Position numbers and translations under genes: made by a program. The notes below the pieces were generated by a model that was not told the origin of the DNA, did no database searches, and was given only the letters and a program-made list of their open reading frames with translations. DNA of 64,000 bases, taken from assembly GCA_964605235.1 (NCBI GenBank), contig CAZSBB010000012.1:1-64000 (forward strand). Reading direction: 5' to 3'. Below, piece after piece: positions 33,715-43,142 of the stretch. Every line of letters begins with the position of its first letter. Positions within the stretch are counted from its first letter, which is position 1. Source of the stretch: CAZSBB01 sp964605235. Lineage in GTDB: Bacteria > Planctomycetota > Phycisphaerae > Phycisphaerales > Phycisphaeraceae.

Positions 33715-33811
33715 GGGCGAATCCTCAGATGAAAGAAGCGAAGGCGGGCACAGTCAGACGGGACATGATACCGCCGGGCGCGGGGCGGTGTTGGTGACGC
33801 GATGGGTGTAT

Positions 33812-33884
33812 CCCCGGGCGGAGCCCGGGGCTAACGGGTGACGCCGGCGTGGGGATCGTTAGCCCCCGGCTCTGCCGGGGGATT
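33812..33884. repeat. Two facing family B palindromes
   Basis: CCCCGGGCGGAGCCCGGGGC followed by TAACGGG, then GTTAGCCCCCGGCTCTGCCG further on, form an inverted pair. They lie between gcvT and the sigma-factor terminator. Confidence 0.8.
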
Positions 33885-33908
33885 CTTTCATGGCGTGCAT
33901 CATCGAAA

Positions 33909-33939
33909 TAAAAACGCCCAGACCCGAAGGCCTGAGCGT
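33909..33939 (-). terminator. Intrinsic terminator after the sigma-factor gene
   Basis: On the minus strand an 11-bp stem (ACGCTCAGGCC with GGTCTGGGCGT, two G-U pairs) closes a UUCG tetraloop and is followed by TTTTTA. It lies about 50 bp after the stop at 33992. Confidence 0.85.
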
Positions 33940-33991
33940 CGTGGGGGTGGGGTGCGAGGTAATGCGATCCGGGGGGGGCGGCGGCGAAGGC

Positions 33992-35017
33992 TCAGTTGAG
34001 GAAGCCGGACTCGAGCGTTTCGCGGATTTTGGTCAGGGCCTTGTTCTGGATTTGCCGGACCCTTTCCTTGGTGACGCCGATGATCTTGCCGACCTGTTCG
34101 AGGGTCAGCGGGTCGCCGGACGCTTCGCCGGTCTTGCCGGTGGGCTTGATGGCGAAGCGGTGTTCGATGACTTCCTGCTCGATGTCCGTGAGTTCCGCGC
34201 GGTTGTCGCGCAGGATGTCGCGGATTTCCTGGGCGCAGTCGTCTTCGTGTTCCTCGCGCTTGCGTTCCATGAAGTCCGACCGCTCGAGCTTGGGATCGAA
34301 GTCCGTCGGGAAGAACTGACGGTACTTGCTGAACTTCTGGCCCGAGCGGCTGAACGCCTTGAGGATCGCCCGGCAGGCGTAGGTCGAGAACTTGAACCCG
34401 CGCGCCACGTCGAACTTGTCGACCGCCCGCAGCAGCGCCATGTTGCCTTCGCTGACCATGTCGGCGAAATCAATCTCGTTCATGCGCGTCCGCTTGGCCA
34501 TCGCCAGCACCAGCGCCAGGTTGGTCTGGGCGATCTGATCGCGGTAGCCTTCAGCCTGGTGGTGCCAGTGCAACAGCTCGCGCGAGATTTTCACGCCCGG
34601 GCGCCGGCTGTCCTTGAGCTGATCGCGCAGCTCGCAGGCGCGGAACCGGCAGTAGTTGAACTGCAGGAACAACGCCCGCTCCTGCTCGGCGGTCAGCAGG
34701 ACGCCGCCTTCGGAGCGCGGGACTGCCGGGGTCAGGTTGTCCATGACCGGGTGGTACCAGCTGGTGTCCGGGCGGGCGATCGCGGGGGCCTGCTCAAAGA
34801 TGAGCGACTGGGCGTTGGGTTTGGTGAACACCTTGTTCTTGACGTACTCATAGCGTTCGTCGGCGAGGATCGCCTGGACCTGTTCGAGTTCCAGTTCGGT
34901 CAGGCCGGCGCGCTGAGTAGTCGTCCGACCGGCTTTGCGGACCGCTTGCCGCGTCGCCGACCGGGCGTGGCTGGAGGAGCGGGGGGATTGACGTTCGAGA
35001 GTTGCTGCACCGCGCAT
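33992..35017 (-). CDS. Alternative sigma-70-family factor
   Basis: 341 aa. Region 2 (about 165-215) has NLALVLAMAKR, DMVSEGNMALLRAVDKFD and GFKFSTYACRAI, close to group 1-3 sigma factors. Region 4 is LTLEQVGKIIGVTKERVRQIQNKAL. Between them region 3 is replaced by a non-canonical segment. An N-terminal ~150-residue extension has no region 1.1 resemblance and no clear region 1.2. It probably directs polymerase to a stress or developmental regulon. It diverges from the superoxide dismutase gene around a PerR/Fur-like palindrome. Confidence 0.9.
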   Translation of the reverse strand: MRGAATLERQSPRSSSHARSATRQAVRKAGRTTTQRAGLTELELEQVQAILADERYEYVKNKVFTKPNAQSLIFEQAPAIARPDTSWYHPVMDNLTPAVPRSEGGVLLTAEQERALFLQFNYCRFRACELRDQLKDSRRPGVKISRELLHWHHQAEGYRDQIAQTNLALVLAMAKRTRMNEIDFADMVSEGNMALLRAVDKFDVARGFKFSTYACRAILKAFSRSGQKFSKYRQFFPTDFDPKLERSDFMERKREEHEDDCAQEIRDILRDNRAELTDIEQEVIEHRFAIKPTGKTGEASGDPLTLEQVGKIIGVTKERVRQIQNKALTKIRETLESGFLN

Positions 35018-35144
35018 GGGTCACCCGCCTTTCTAGGCCGGCCGCTGCCGACTGAGTTATCAATGCGGAATCCCGCAGGAACGGGGTTGGGTGGGCTCGT
35101 TCCTCCATAATTTACCGCGTGACGCCCCAACTTGTTTCAGAGAA

Positions 35145-35159
35145 TTAGAATTATTCTAG
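35145..35159. promoter_or_regulatory. PerR/Fur-like 7-1-7 operator
   Basis: TTAGAAT-T-ATTCTAG is a 7-1-7 inverted repeat (6 of 7 pairs) resembling the PerR box TTATAATnATTATAA. It lies in the 414-bp gap between the divergent sigma factor and superoxide dismutase genes, about 130 bp from the former and 270 bp from the latter. The rest of the gap is AT-richer than average and holds no gene I can support. Confidence 0.5.
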
Positions 35160-35431
35160 AAAATATTGGACTTTGCCCGGCGCAAGCCCGCCTGTCAACC
35201 CCGGGAAAGCATCGGTAAACGATTCAATATCACCTATTTATGTGACAGCATGGTCCGCTTGGCACAATTATCTTGCGCTGCTGCAACGGTTGCAGCCTTG
35301 ACCCTGACTCAGACGCCCAGTACGATCCCCCAGCCTCGCCGCCGACCTGGCGGGTCGTCGGCAAGGTGTTGTAAAAACAAGTGTTATCCGTCTGTTAATC
35401 CACAAAACCTCTCCTGCAAAGGATTCACGCC

Positions 35432-36091
<660 letters not shown>

Positions 36092-36150
36092 GCCCCCGCC
36101 CGGTTACCCCTGTTCCGCGCTGCCAGGCAGCGCCACAACTCGTTTCCCAC

Positions 36151-36186
36151 CAGCCGACCGTCTCCCGCCCGGTCGGCTGTTTTTTT
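36151..36186 (+). terminator. Intrinsic terminator after sodA
   Basis: CAGCCGACC and GGTCGGCTG form a perfect 9-bp stem around 11 nt and are followed by seven T. Confidence 0.9.
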
Positions 36187-36226
36187 ATGCGCACGCCATG
36201 TGGGATTATTGCCGGGCGTCGCGCGG

Positions 36227-36256
36227 AATCCCCGGGCAGAGCCCGGGGCTAATGGG
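36227..36256. repeat. Family B palindrome
   Basis: CCCCGGGCAGAGCCCGGGGC followed by TAATGGG, between the sodA terminator and the convergent tatD gene. Confidence 0.8.
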
Positions 36257-36295
36257 GGAAGTGAATATCGGGGTGTCGGGGGCCGGGGGGCAGCT

Positions 36296-37069
36296 TTACG
36301 GGAGTCGGAAGAATCGCTGCGCGTTGGCGTCCACGGCCGCGATGAAATCCGTTTCGTTCATCCCCCGCTGCTGTGCGAGAAAGCGCGCCACCTCCACCAC
36401 GTAGCGTGGCTCGTTGGGCCGCACCTTGCGAAACGGCTCCGGCGCCAGGTATGGCGAATCCGTCTCCACCATCAAACGCTCCAGCGGCGTCGCCAAAGCC
36501 GCGGCGGCGATCTTCCCGGCATTCCTGAACGTCACAATGCCCGTGAAGCTGACCATCGCGCCAAACGCCAGCACCTCGTCCAATTCCGCGCGGGTGCCGG
36601 TGAAGCAGTGGAAGACGAAACGCGCAGGGGCGATCCCCGACGCCCGCAGCACCGCGAGCGTGTCGGCCGTCGCTTCGCGGTTGTGAATGATGATGGGCAG
36701 ATCACCCCCGGCCGCGAACGCGAGTTGCGTTTCCAGCGCCCGCTGCTGCACCGCCAGCGGCGGGTCGGGGTAATGCCGATCGAGGCCCATTTCGCCCAGC
36801 GCGACCACGCGCGGATGCCGCGCCAACTGCGTCATCGTCTCCCCCAGCAACGGGCCATCACGCCACTGCGCCGCGTAATGCGGATGCAAACCCACCGTGG
36901 CGTACACGTCGTCATGCCGTTCCGCCAATCGCACCGCTGCCTGCGCATCCGGCGGCGTCGTGCCCACGCAGACCATGCGCGTCACCCCCGCCTGCCGCGC
37001 CGCGCCCAGCACCTGCTCCACCCGCTCGTGCAATCCGTCATAGGTCAAATGGCAATGCGTATCGATCAT
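36296..37069 (-). CDS. tatD: TatD-family metal-dependent DNase
   Basis: 257 aa. MIDTHCHL (metal ligands His5, His7), VGLHPH, VALGEMGLD, IIIHNREA, FHCFTG and METDSPYLAPEP are the family signatures in the expected order. Family members are 3'-5' exonucleases or deoxyribonucleases involved in DNA repair and degradation. The ATG at 37069 begins the first beta strand. Metal ligands are all present, so it should be active. Confidence 0.95.
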   Translation of the reverse strand: MIDTHCHLTYDGLHERVEQVLGAARQAGVTRMVCVGTTPPDAQAAVRLAERHDDVYATVGLHPHYAAQWRDGPLLGETMTQLARHPRVVALGEMGLDRHYPDPPLAVQQRALETQLAFAAGGDLPIIIHNREATADTLAVLRASGIAPARFVFHCFTGTRAELDEVLAFGAMVSFTGIVTFRNAGKIAAAALATPLERLMVETDSPYLAPEPFRKVRPNEPRYVVEVARFLAQQRGMNETDFIAAVDANAQRFFRLP

Positions 37070-37124
37070 GCGCGAAGTATAAAGCAACCACCACACCCCC
37101 CCCTCACCACCCACCCCATCAACA

Positions 37125-37264
37125 AATCCCCAATCAACACATCAACCAATTCAAAACCCCCACATTCGCTGCGCTCATGTGCGGCTTCGCCCCCATCTGT
37201 AACTGCTTCATCCCTGCCTTCATCTCTCTCCTGCATTCATCTGTGTTCATCCGTGGCAAAAAAC
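37125..37264. repeat. Family F element, partial
   Basis: AATCCCCAATCAACACATCA near 37129 and CATCTGTGTTCATCCGTGGC near 37238 correspond to the right half of the element at 27213-27424. The left half is missing, so this is a decayed copy between the divergent tatD and xylB genes. Confidence 0.6.
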
Positions 37265-37316
37265 TGCTTCCCGCTTCCCGTAAACTATGACCACCCGCAG
37301 CCGCAAGGATTCCACC

Positions 37317-38849
37317 ATGGCTTATCTGCTCGGCATCGACATCGGCACCTCCGGCACCAAGACCCTCCTCTGCGATCAACACGGGCAGGTCAAAGCCACC
37401 GCCATGGCGGAACATGACCTGCTGACCCCCAGGCCCGGCTGGACCGAACAGGACCCGCAGCAGTGGTGGCGCGCGGTGCAGACCGCCACGAAAGCCGTGC
37501 TCAAAAAAGCCAAGGTCAAAGGCGATCAAGTCAGCGCCATCGGCTTATCCGGGCAAATGCACGGCTCCGTCTTTCTCGGCGATGGCGAACAACCCCTGCG
37601 CCCCGCGCTGCTGTGGAATGACCAGCGCACCGCCGCCCAGTGCGTGGAGATCGAAAAGCGCGCCGGCGGGCGCGCCCAGCTCATCAACATGGTGGGCAAC
37701 CCGGCGCTCACCGGCTTCACCGCGCCCAAAATCCTCTGGCTGCGCGCGCATGAACCCAGGCTCTACGCCCGCACCAAACACGTCCTGCTGCCCAAGGATT
37801 ACATCCGCTTCTGCATGACCGGCGAGTACGCCACCGAAGTCGGCGACGCCTCGGGCACGCTGCTCCTGAATGTCCGCCAGCGGCAATGGAACCGCACGCT
37901 GCTGAGCCGACTGGAAATCGACCCCGCGCTGCTCCCGCCGTGCTATGAATCCCATGTGGTCAGCGGCAAACTGCATCGCGCCGGCGCGGCCGCACTGGGC
38001 TTGAAAGAAGGCACGCCCGTGGTCGGCGGCAGCGGTGATCAACCTGCCGGCGCCGTGGGCAACGGCATCGTCAAGACCGGCATCGTCAGCGCCACCCTCG
38101 GCACCAGCGGCGTGGTGTTCGCCCATGCCGACGCGCCGACCTATGACCCCCACGGCCGGGTGCACACCATGTGCTCGGCGGTCGCAGGCAAGTGGTGCGT
38201 GTTCGGCTGCATGCTCTCCGCCGGCGGCTCCTTCCAGTGGCTGCGCAATCAACTGGGACAGCCCGAAATCGAGCTGGCGAAGAAACGCAAGGTCGATCCC
38301 TACACCCTGCTGGTGGAACAAGCCCAGAGCGCCCCCGCCGGCTGCGAAGGCCTGTTCTTCCAACCCTACCTCACCGGCGAACGCTGCCCCTACGCCAACC
38401 CGCAGGCACGCGGCGGGTGGGTCGGCCTGACGGCGCGCTCCACCCGCGCCATGCTCATCCGCAGCGTGCTCGAAGGCGTGACCTTCGGCATGGCGGATCA
38501 ACTCGACATCATGCGCCGCATGGGCGTCAAGCTCACCACCGCGCGCCTCAGCGGCGGCGGCGCCCGCAGCGCATTCTGGCGTCAACTGCAAGCCGACATC
38601 TACGGCCTGCCGGTCGCCACCATCAACAGCGATGAAGGCCCCGCCTACGGCGTCGCGCTGCTGGCGGGCGTCGGCACCGGCGTCTGGGCCAATGTCCCCC
38701 AGGCCTGCGCCGCCGCGATCCGCGAAACCGCACGCCTGCGCCCCCGCGCCAAACTCGTCAAACAGTACCGGGCCGCCCACACGCAATACACCCGGCTGTA
38801 CCGCGCGCTGGAAGCGGAGTACCCGCGTCTGGCGGAGTTGGCGGGGTAA
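37317..38849 (+). CDS. xylB: Xylulokinase
   Basis: 510 aa, FGGY family. The N-terminal ATPase phosphate-1 motif is GIDIGTSGTKTLL; GLSGQMHGSV is specific to xylulokinase-like members; GGSGDQPAGAVGNG, LGTSGVVFA and LSGGGARSAFWRQ complete the fold. It phosphorylates D-xylulose to xylulose 5-phosphate for the pentose phosphate pathway. No xylose isomerase or transporter is linked. AAGGAT sits 6 nt before the ATG at 37317. Confidence 0.93.
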   Translation: MAYLLGIDIGTSGTKTLLCDQHGQVKATAMAEHDLLTPRPGWTEQDPQQWWRAVQTATKAVLKKAKVKGDQVSAIGLSGQMHGSVFLGDGEQPLRPALLWNDQRTAAQCVEIEKRAGGRAQLINMVGNPALTGFTAPKILWLRAHEPRLYARTKHVLLPKDYIRFCMTGEYATEVGDASGTLLLNVRQRQWNRTLLSRLEIDPALLPPCYESHVVSGKLHRAGAAALGLKEGTPVVGGSGDQPAGAVGNGIVKTGIVSATLGTSGVVFAHADAPTYDPHGRVHTMCSAVAGKWCVFGCMLSAGGSFQWLRNQLGQPEIELAKKRKVDPYTLLVEQAQSAPAGCEGLFFQPYLTGERCPYANPQARGGWVGLTARSTRAMLIRSVLEGVTFGMADQLDIMRRMGVKLTTARLSGGGARSAFWRQLQADIYGLPVATINSDEGPAYGVALLAGVGTGVWANVPQACAAAIRETARLRPRAKLVKQYRAAHTQYTRLYRALEAEYPRLAELAG

Positions 38850-38875
38850 ACCTCACCGCTGCCACCTCGCACCGT

Positions 38876-38911
38876 GACTTCTCTGTGGCTCCGTGTCTCT
38901 GTGAGAGACAT
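38876..38911. repeat. Family C half-element
   Basis: TCTCTGTGGCTCCGTGTCTC then TGTGAGAGAC resembles one arm of the family C palindromes. The complementary arm is absent. Confidence 0.6.
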
Positions 38912-38975
38912 GCTTTTCGCCGCGCTGATAGAATGCTCGTCCTGCCTGTTCTGGGCGGCACGCGAGTAATTCACC

Positions 38976-39992
38976 ATGACCATCTGGCTGTGGGTTGGCT
39001 TCCTCCTGTTGGTGGTGGCGTTGTTGGCGCTGGACCTGGGCGTGCTCAATCGGCAGCGCCACGTCATGGGCGTGCGCGAGTCGCTGGGTTGGACCGCGTT
39101 CTGGATCGCCCTGGCGCTGCTGTTCAATGGGGCGATCTATTTCATGTACACCCACCACTGGCTGGGCATCGGCCAGGAGGTGGGCCATGAGCTGTCCGGG
39201 GGCGACGCGGCGCTGCAGTTCTTCGTGGGCTATCTGCTGGAAAAGTCGCTGAGCCTGGACAACATCTTTGTCATCGCCATGGTGTTCGCCTACTTCGGCG
39301 TGTCGGCGTTGTATCAGCATCGCGTGCTGTTCTGGGGCATCTTCGGCGCCCTGGTGATGCGCGGGGCGATGATCCTGGCGGGGGCAGCCCTGATCGAGCA
39401 TTTCAGTTGGATGCTGTATGTGTTTGGCGCGTTGCTGATCCTCACCGCCATCAAGATGCTGGTGGTGCGCGACGACAATCTGGAGCCGGAGAAAAACCCG
39501 GTGGTCCGGCTGGTGCGCCGGTTGGTGCCGATGACCCGGCAGTTCCACGAGGATCGCTTTTTCGTGCGTGAAGCCGGCAGGCTGATGGGCACGCCGATGC
39601 TGGTGGTGGTGCTGGTGATCGAGAGCATGGACCTGCTGTTCGCCATCGATTCGATCCCGGCGATTTTCGCGGTGACGCGCGATCCGTTCCTGGTGTTCAC
39701 GTCCAACGTGTTCGCCATTCTGGGCCTGCGGGCGCTGTACTTCGCGCTGGCGGCAATGATGGGACGCTTCCGCCATCTCAAGTCGAGCCTGGTGTTCGTG
39801 CTGGCGTTCATCGGCGTGAAGATGCTGCTGGAACACCATTACCCGCTGCCGCTGGGGGCAGCGCTGGGCGTGGTGGTGGGCATCCTGGCGGTGGGGGTGG
39901 CGGCCTCGCTGCTGATGCCCGGACCGGACAGTGCGGCGATTGCTTCACCGTTGCCGGAACTGGAAGACCGGCGCCCGGTTGATCAGCGCTGA
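38976..39992 (+). CDS. TerC/Alx-family integral membrane protein
   Basis: 338 aa with about eight or nine helices. The hallmarks are ALDLGVLNR in helix 1 (acidic residue in the membrane), EKSLSLDNIFVIAM, and ESMDLLFAIDSIPAIFAVTRDPFLVFTSNVF-type sequence (acidic residues about 222-230). Family members are linked to tellurite resistance and to manganese efflux (MntP/Alx-like). The start lacks a strong ribosome-binding site. The 3' end overlaps the convergent lipoprotein gene by 10 bp. Confidence 0.9.
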   Translation: MTIWLWVGFLLLVVALLALDLGVLNRQRHVMGVRESLGWTAFWIALALLFNGAIYFMYTHHWLGIGQEVGHELSGGDAALQFFVGYLLEKSLSLDNIFVIAMVFAYFGVSALYQHRVLFWGIFGALVMRGAMILAGAALIEHFSWMLYVFGALLILTAIKMLVVRDDNLEPEKNPVVRLVRRLVPMTRQFHEDRFFVREAGRLMGTPMLVVVLVIESMDLLFAIDSIPAIFAVTRDPFLVFTSNVFAILGLRALYFALAAMMGRFRHLKSSLVFVLAFIGVKMLLEHHYPLPLGAALGVVVGILAVGVAASLLMPGPDSAAIASPLPELEDRRPVDQR

Positions 39993-40396
39993 GCCAATTG
40001 ATGCAGCGCGCGGCTGCGGTCGGCGCACCATTGCGACAATTCGCGCCAGTAAGCCTGCTCGGCCGGGTCGTTGACGCGCTGCGCCAGGGCGGCGGTATGT
40101 TGCGCCAGATCGGCGTAGCTGATGGCTTGTTGACGCAGTTGCGCCGCCGCCTGCCGCTGGTGCGCCGCCGGGGCGAGGCTGGGCGCGCCGGGCGCCTGAG
40201 CCGTGATGCCCGCAGCCTGTTGCGACAGCGCCTGTGCCTGGTCGATGGCGGCCTGGGCGTCGAGGATCGCCTGGTCGGCGGCGTTGAGCGTCGCCTGGGT
40301 CCGGGCGGGGGTGGGCGCGGTTGTGCAGCCCGCGAGCATCAGGACGCCCAGGGCCAGCAAGACGGCGCAGTGGAAAAGATGGCGATGGAATCGCAT
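39983..40396 (-). CDS. Small helical lipoprotein, third gene of barrel locus 2
   Basis: 137 aa. Signal peptide with lipobox LMLAGC, followed by an Ala/Gln-rich, probably all-helical mature part (LDAQAAIDQAQALSQQAAG and ALAQRVNDPAEQAYWREL). No family recognised; the pattern recalls periplasmic coiled-coil lipoproteins such as Lpp-like or adaptor proteins. It starts 16 bp after the 890-aa protein stop, so it is co-transcribed with the secreted protein and barrel. Locus 1 at 2-7 kb has no equivalent gene. Confidence 0.65.
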   Translation of the reverse strand: MRFHRHLFHCAVLLALGVLMLAGCTTAPTPARTQATLNAADQAILDAQAAIDQAQALSQQAAGITAQAPGAPSLAPAAHQRQAAAQLRQQAISYADLAQHTAALAQRVNDPAEQAYWRELSQWCADRSRALHQLAQR

Positions 40397-40412
40397 GGGG
40401 GGTTCCCTGAGG

Positions 40413-43085
40413 CTAGCGCTGCAGCGCGGCCGGCGCGTCGTAGTTCAGTTGTGTCAGCACGGTGGAGGCCTGGGTGTCGGTCACGGTGAAGGAGTCGCTG
40501 CCGCCGAGCATATTGGGCGCGAGCAGTTGCGGCGCATCGGGCGCGACGACGACGCGGAAGCGTTCGGCTTGCACCACCGTGGGGCGACCCGGTTGGCGAT
40601 AGACCACCTGCCCGTTGGGGAGCGTGACGCGGATCGCGCCGTCGGGGTTCCGCAGGGTGGAGGTGCCATCGGGTTGGTCGACCTGGACCTGGCCGTTGCG
40701 CAGATGGGTGACGGTGGCGCCGCCGGCGAGGACGATGACACGTTCGACGGTGGGATGGTTGGCGTAGTTGTAGATGCGGCTGCCATCGGGCATGGTGATG
40801 GGTCCCACGCCGGTGTCGGGCACGGAGGCGGTTGAGCCGTTCGGCAGGGTGACGGGGATCACGCCGGCCGGGGCGGCATCATCCTTGGGTTTGGGGGTGG
40901 GGGTGCCGGGTTTGACCGGCTCGACCCGGGCGGTGTTGGCGGTGCCTGCGGGCGGTTCCATAATGCCCAGGCCCGGCACATCCGGACGGCTGCCGATCCA
41001 GGACCAGTCGGGGCCGTAGCGTTCGCGCATCTCTTGTTCGATGAGCATGCGGTAGCGGGCGCCGGCATTGGGCACCAGCCAGAGCCGTTCGTAGAGGACC
41101 GGTTCGACGCCCCACTCACCGCCGGGGAGGTAGACGACGGTTTCATCGCGCAGGGCCCGGAGCGTGTTGAGTTGGGCGGAGACATCGACGCCGCCGGCGT
41201 TGTTTTCGAGTTCCTGGATGACGCCGTTGATGAAGCGGGCGCGTTCCAGGCCGTTGACGCCGCGGACGGCGGCGGTGGTGGCGTCGACGAGTTGGCCGGC
41301 GAGCAGTTCCTGTTGGGCGACGAGTTGGCGGGTTTCGCGCAGGTAGGCGACCAGATGCTGTCGGTTCAGGCCGATCTGCTCACCCAGGTCTTCGAGTTCC
41401 TGAGTGTTCCAGGCGCCTTCGACCAGGCCGGGGATCGCCTGCGAAAGCTGATGGGCGGCGCGAATCTGTCCGATCGCCAGTTGCACGTTGTCGGGGAGGA
41501 AGTTGAGGGCGGCTTCGCCGATGCCGCCGTTGACCAGGTCATTGACGAAATTGACGGACTCGAACATGCCGGTGGCGACGGATTCGGTGCCGCCGGCGAG
41601 GAAGGCGTCCCAGTTGTCGTTGTTGACCAGTTTGCTCAATTGCTGCTTGGCGGGTCCGTCGGGCATTTTGTCGATGCTGTCTTTGATGGCGTCGGAGTTT
41701 TTCAGCAGCACGCCCAGCCCGGCTTTGAGCTGGCCCAGGATGACCCCCTTGGCTTGTTCCCGGGCTTGATCCAGCGAGCCGACGGCGCGGGCGTGGAAGA
41801 GGTCGAAGATTTCCTGCTGCCCGTTGATCAGTTCCAGTTGTCGGGCGGCATTGCGGCGGCGCTGGGCGATTTGCTCACCCATGGCGGTGACTTGATCGGC
41901 GGCGCTGTTGATTTCAAGACGCTCGGCGTCGGACAGTGGGGGTGGTCCCAGAAACGACACCTGGATGCCCGGCTGGAAGACGTGGCCGCGGTCCGCATCA
42001 CGTGCCACCGGATCGCCATCGAAGTCCCGATCCTCCAGCAGCCGGCGATGCCAGGCGCTGCCGAAGCCGAAGTCCGGCTCATATTTGGCGGTCAACAGAG
42101 AACGGTCGATTTCCATGTCGGCAGCGCCGGTGGAAGTGCCGGCAGGCGCCGGAGTCGGCTGGGCGGTCGTCGGCTCCTGCGCGTCCTTGGCGGCAGGAGT
42201 GGTTTTGCGGGCGGGTTCAACCCAGGCGACCTGGCCGGCGCCGGGGTTGTAGCGTTGGAGGTGGAGGGGACCGGGCGTCGAGGGGTCGCCCAGCAAGCCG
42301 ATGCCGCTGGTGGGCGAGAGATGCAGCGGCGACCGGTCGGCGAAGGTGAAGGTGATGCCGGTGACGCGATCGGTGCTGGGGTCGACATGGTAGGTGACGT
42401 CGCTTAGGCCGGTGGGCGGAGCGTCGGGTGAACCGGGATAGCTGTAGTAGGTTGCGGTGCCGATGCCGGTGTAGGAAGTGGTGGAGGTATGGGGCAACCG
42501 GGAGCCGCCGTCGTCGAAAGCCGGCGGGAGGTGGCCGGCGTTGCCGTCGCGGTCGAGGTAGAACGTGCCGTACCCCGTCAGATGGATGCTGGCGACGAAG
42601 GACCCCGGATCGGGCCGGTCCGGGTCCGAGCCGGTGACGTCGCCGTACGCGCCGCCGCCGCCGACATCGCCATAACCGCCGGGGGCGAAGAGATCGGCAA
42701 TGAAGGCGCGGGCGCCGGGCGCCAGCGGCTTCCCATCCGGGCCGGTGGTGGGCACGCGTTCCGCGCTGACGGCAGCTTCAAACTCACTGAGCGAGCGCGG
42801 CGGCGCGTCGCCGGTGTGGACTTGTCCGCGCTGAATGCTCAACGTCTGCGGCTTGGCGTCCAGGCGCAGGGGCGTCCGGCTCAAGTCGCCGGCGCTGCGG
42901 GTTTGACCCGCACCTTCTTCCACCAGGCGCCGGGTGAACGACTGGCGATCCACCCGCACCCAGCAGTGCCGGTCCGTATCCCACACCAGATTGCCATAAC
43001 CCTGGGCGTCGAACTGCGCCCACGCCGGCAACGCCAGCGCCGTCACCGCGCCCAGCAACATCCAGCCGCAACCCTGTCGCCACAT
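40413..43085 (-). CDS. Large secreted protein of barrel locus 2
   Basis: 890 aa. Signal peptide 1-23 (AWA|QF). The N-terminal third is beta-rich with Gly/Tyr-rich loops (GGYGDVGGGGAYGDV) and aromatic strands (YTGIGTATYYSYPG). A Pro/Thr/Ala linker (about 297-325) leads to a long helical region (about 385-660) with coiled-coil heptads. A C-terminal part (about 735-860) repeats (L/M)P(N/D)G: VTLPNGSTASVPDTG, ITMPDGSRIYNY, VDQPDGTSTL, VTLPNGQVVYRQP. No enzyme domain is recognised. The start lies 57 bp after the barrel gene and the lipoprotein follows by 16 bp. By analogy with locus 1 it may be exported or anchored by its barrel; this is inference. Confidence 0.75.
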   Translation of the reverse strand: MWRQGCGWMLLGAVTALALPAWAQFDAQGYGNLVWDTDRHCWVRVDRQSFTRRLVEEGAGQTRSAGDLSRTPLRLDAKPQTLSIQRGQVHTGDAPPRSLSEFEAAVSAERVPTTGPDGKPLAPGARAFIADLFAPGGYGDVGGGGAYGDVTGSDPDRPDPGSFVASIHLTGYGTFYLDRDGNAGHLPPAFDDGGSRLPHTSTTSYTGIGTATYYSYPGSPDAPPTGLSDVTYHVDPSTDRVTGITFTFADRSPLHLSPTSGIGLLGDPSTPGPLHLQRYNPGAGQVAWVEPARKTTPAAKDAQEPTTAQPTPAPAGTSTGAADMEIDRSLLTAKYEPDFGFGSAWHRRLLEDRDFDGDPVARDADRGHVFQPGIQVSFLGPPPLSDAERLEINSAADQVTAMGEQIAQRRRNAARQLELINGQQEIFDLFHARAVGSLDQAREQAKGVILGQLKAGLGVLLKNSDAIKDSIDKMPDGPAKQQLSKLVNNDNWDAFLAGGTESVATGMFESVNFVNDLVNGGIGEAALNFLPDNVQLAIGQIRAAHQLSQAIPGLVEGAWNTQELEDLGEQIGLNRQHLVAYLRETRQLVAQQELLAGQLVDATTAAVRGVNGLERARFINGVIQELENNAGGVDVSAQLNTLRALRDETVVYLPGGEWGVEPVLYERLWLVPNAGARYRMLIEQEMRERYGPDWSWIGSRPDVPGLGIMEPPAGTANTARVEPVKPGTPTPKPKDDAAPAGVIPVTLPNGSTASVPDTGVGPITMPDGSRIYNYANHPTVERVIVLAGGATVTHLRNGQVQVDQPDGTSTLRNPDGAIRVTLPNGQVVYRQPGRPTVVQAERFRVVVAPDAPQLLAPNMLGGSDSFTVTDTQASTVLTQLNYDAPAALQR

Positions 43086-43142
43086 GGCTGATCTCCCGCC
43101 TGACGCCGTCGCCGCGCTGCTGCGCCGCCGGCGTCGTCAGGT

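Noticed and set aside
33715..33990. Glycine riboswitch upstream of gcvT
   Set aside because: No tandem aptamer-like conserved core could be found; the region consists of palindromes and the terminator of the next gene.
35256..35278. Second sigma-54-like promoter (TTGGCAC...TTGC) upstream of sodA
   Set aside because: GG to GC spacing is 12 nt instead of 10.
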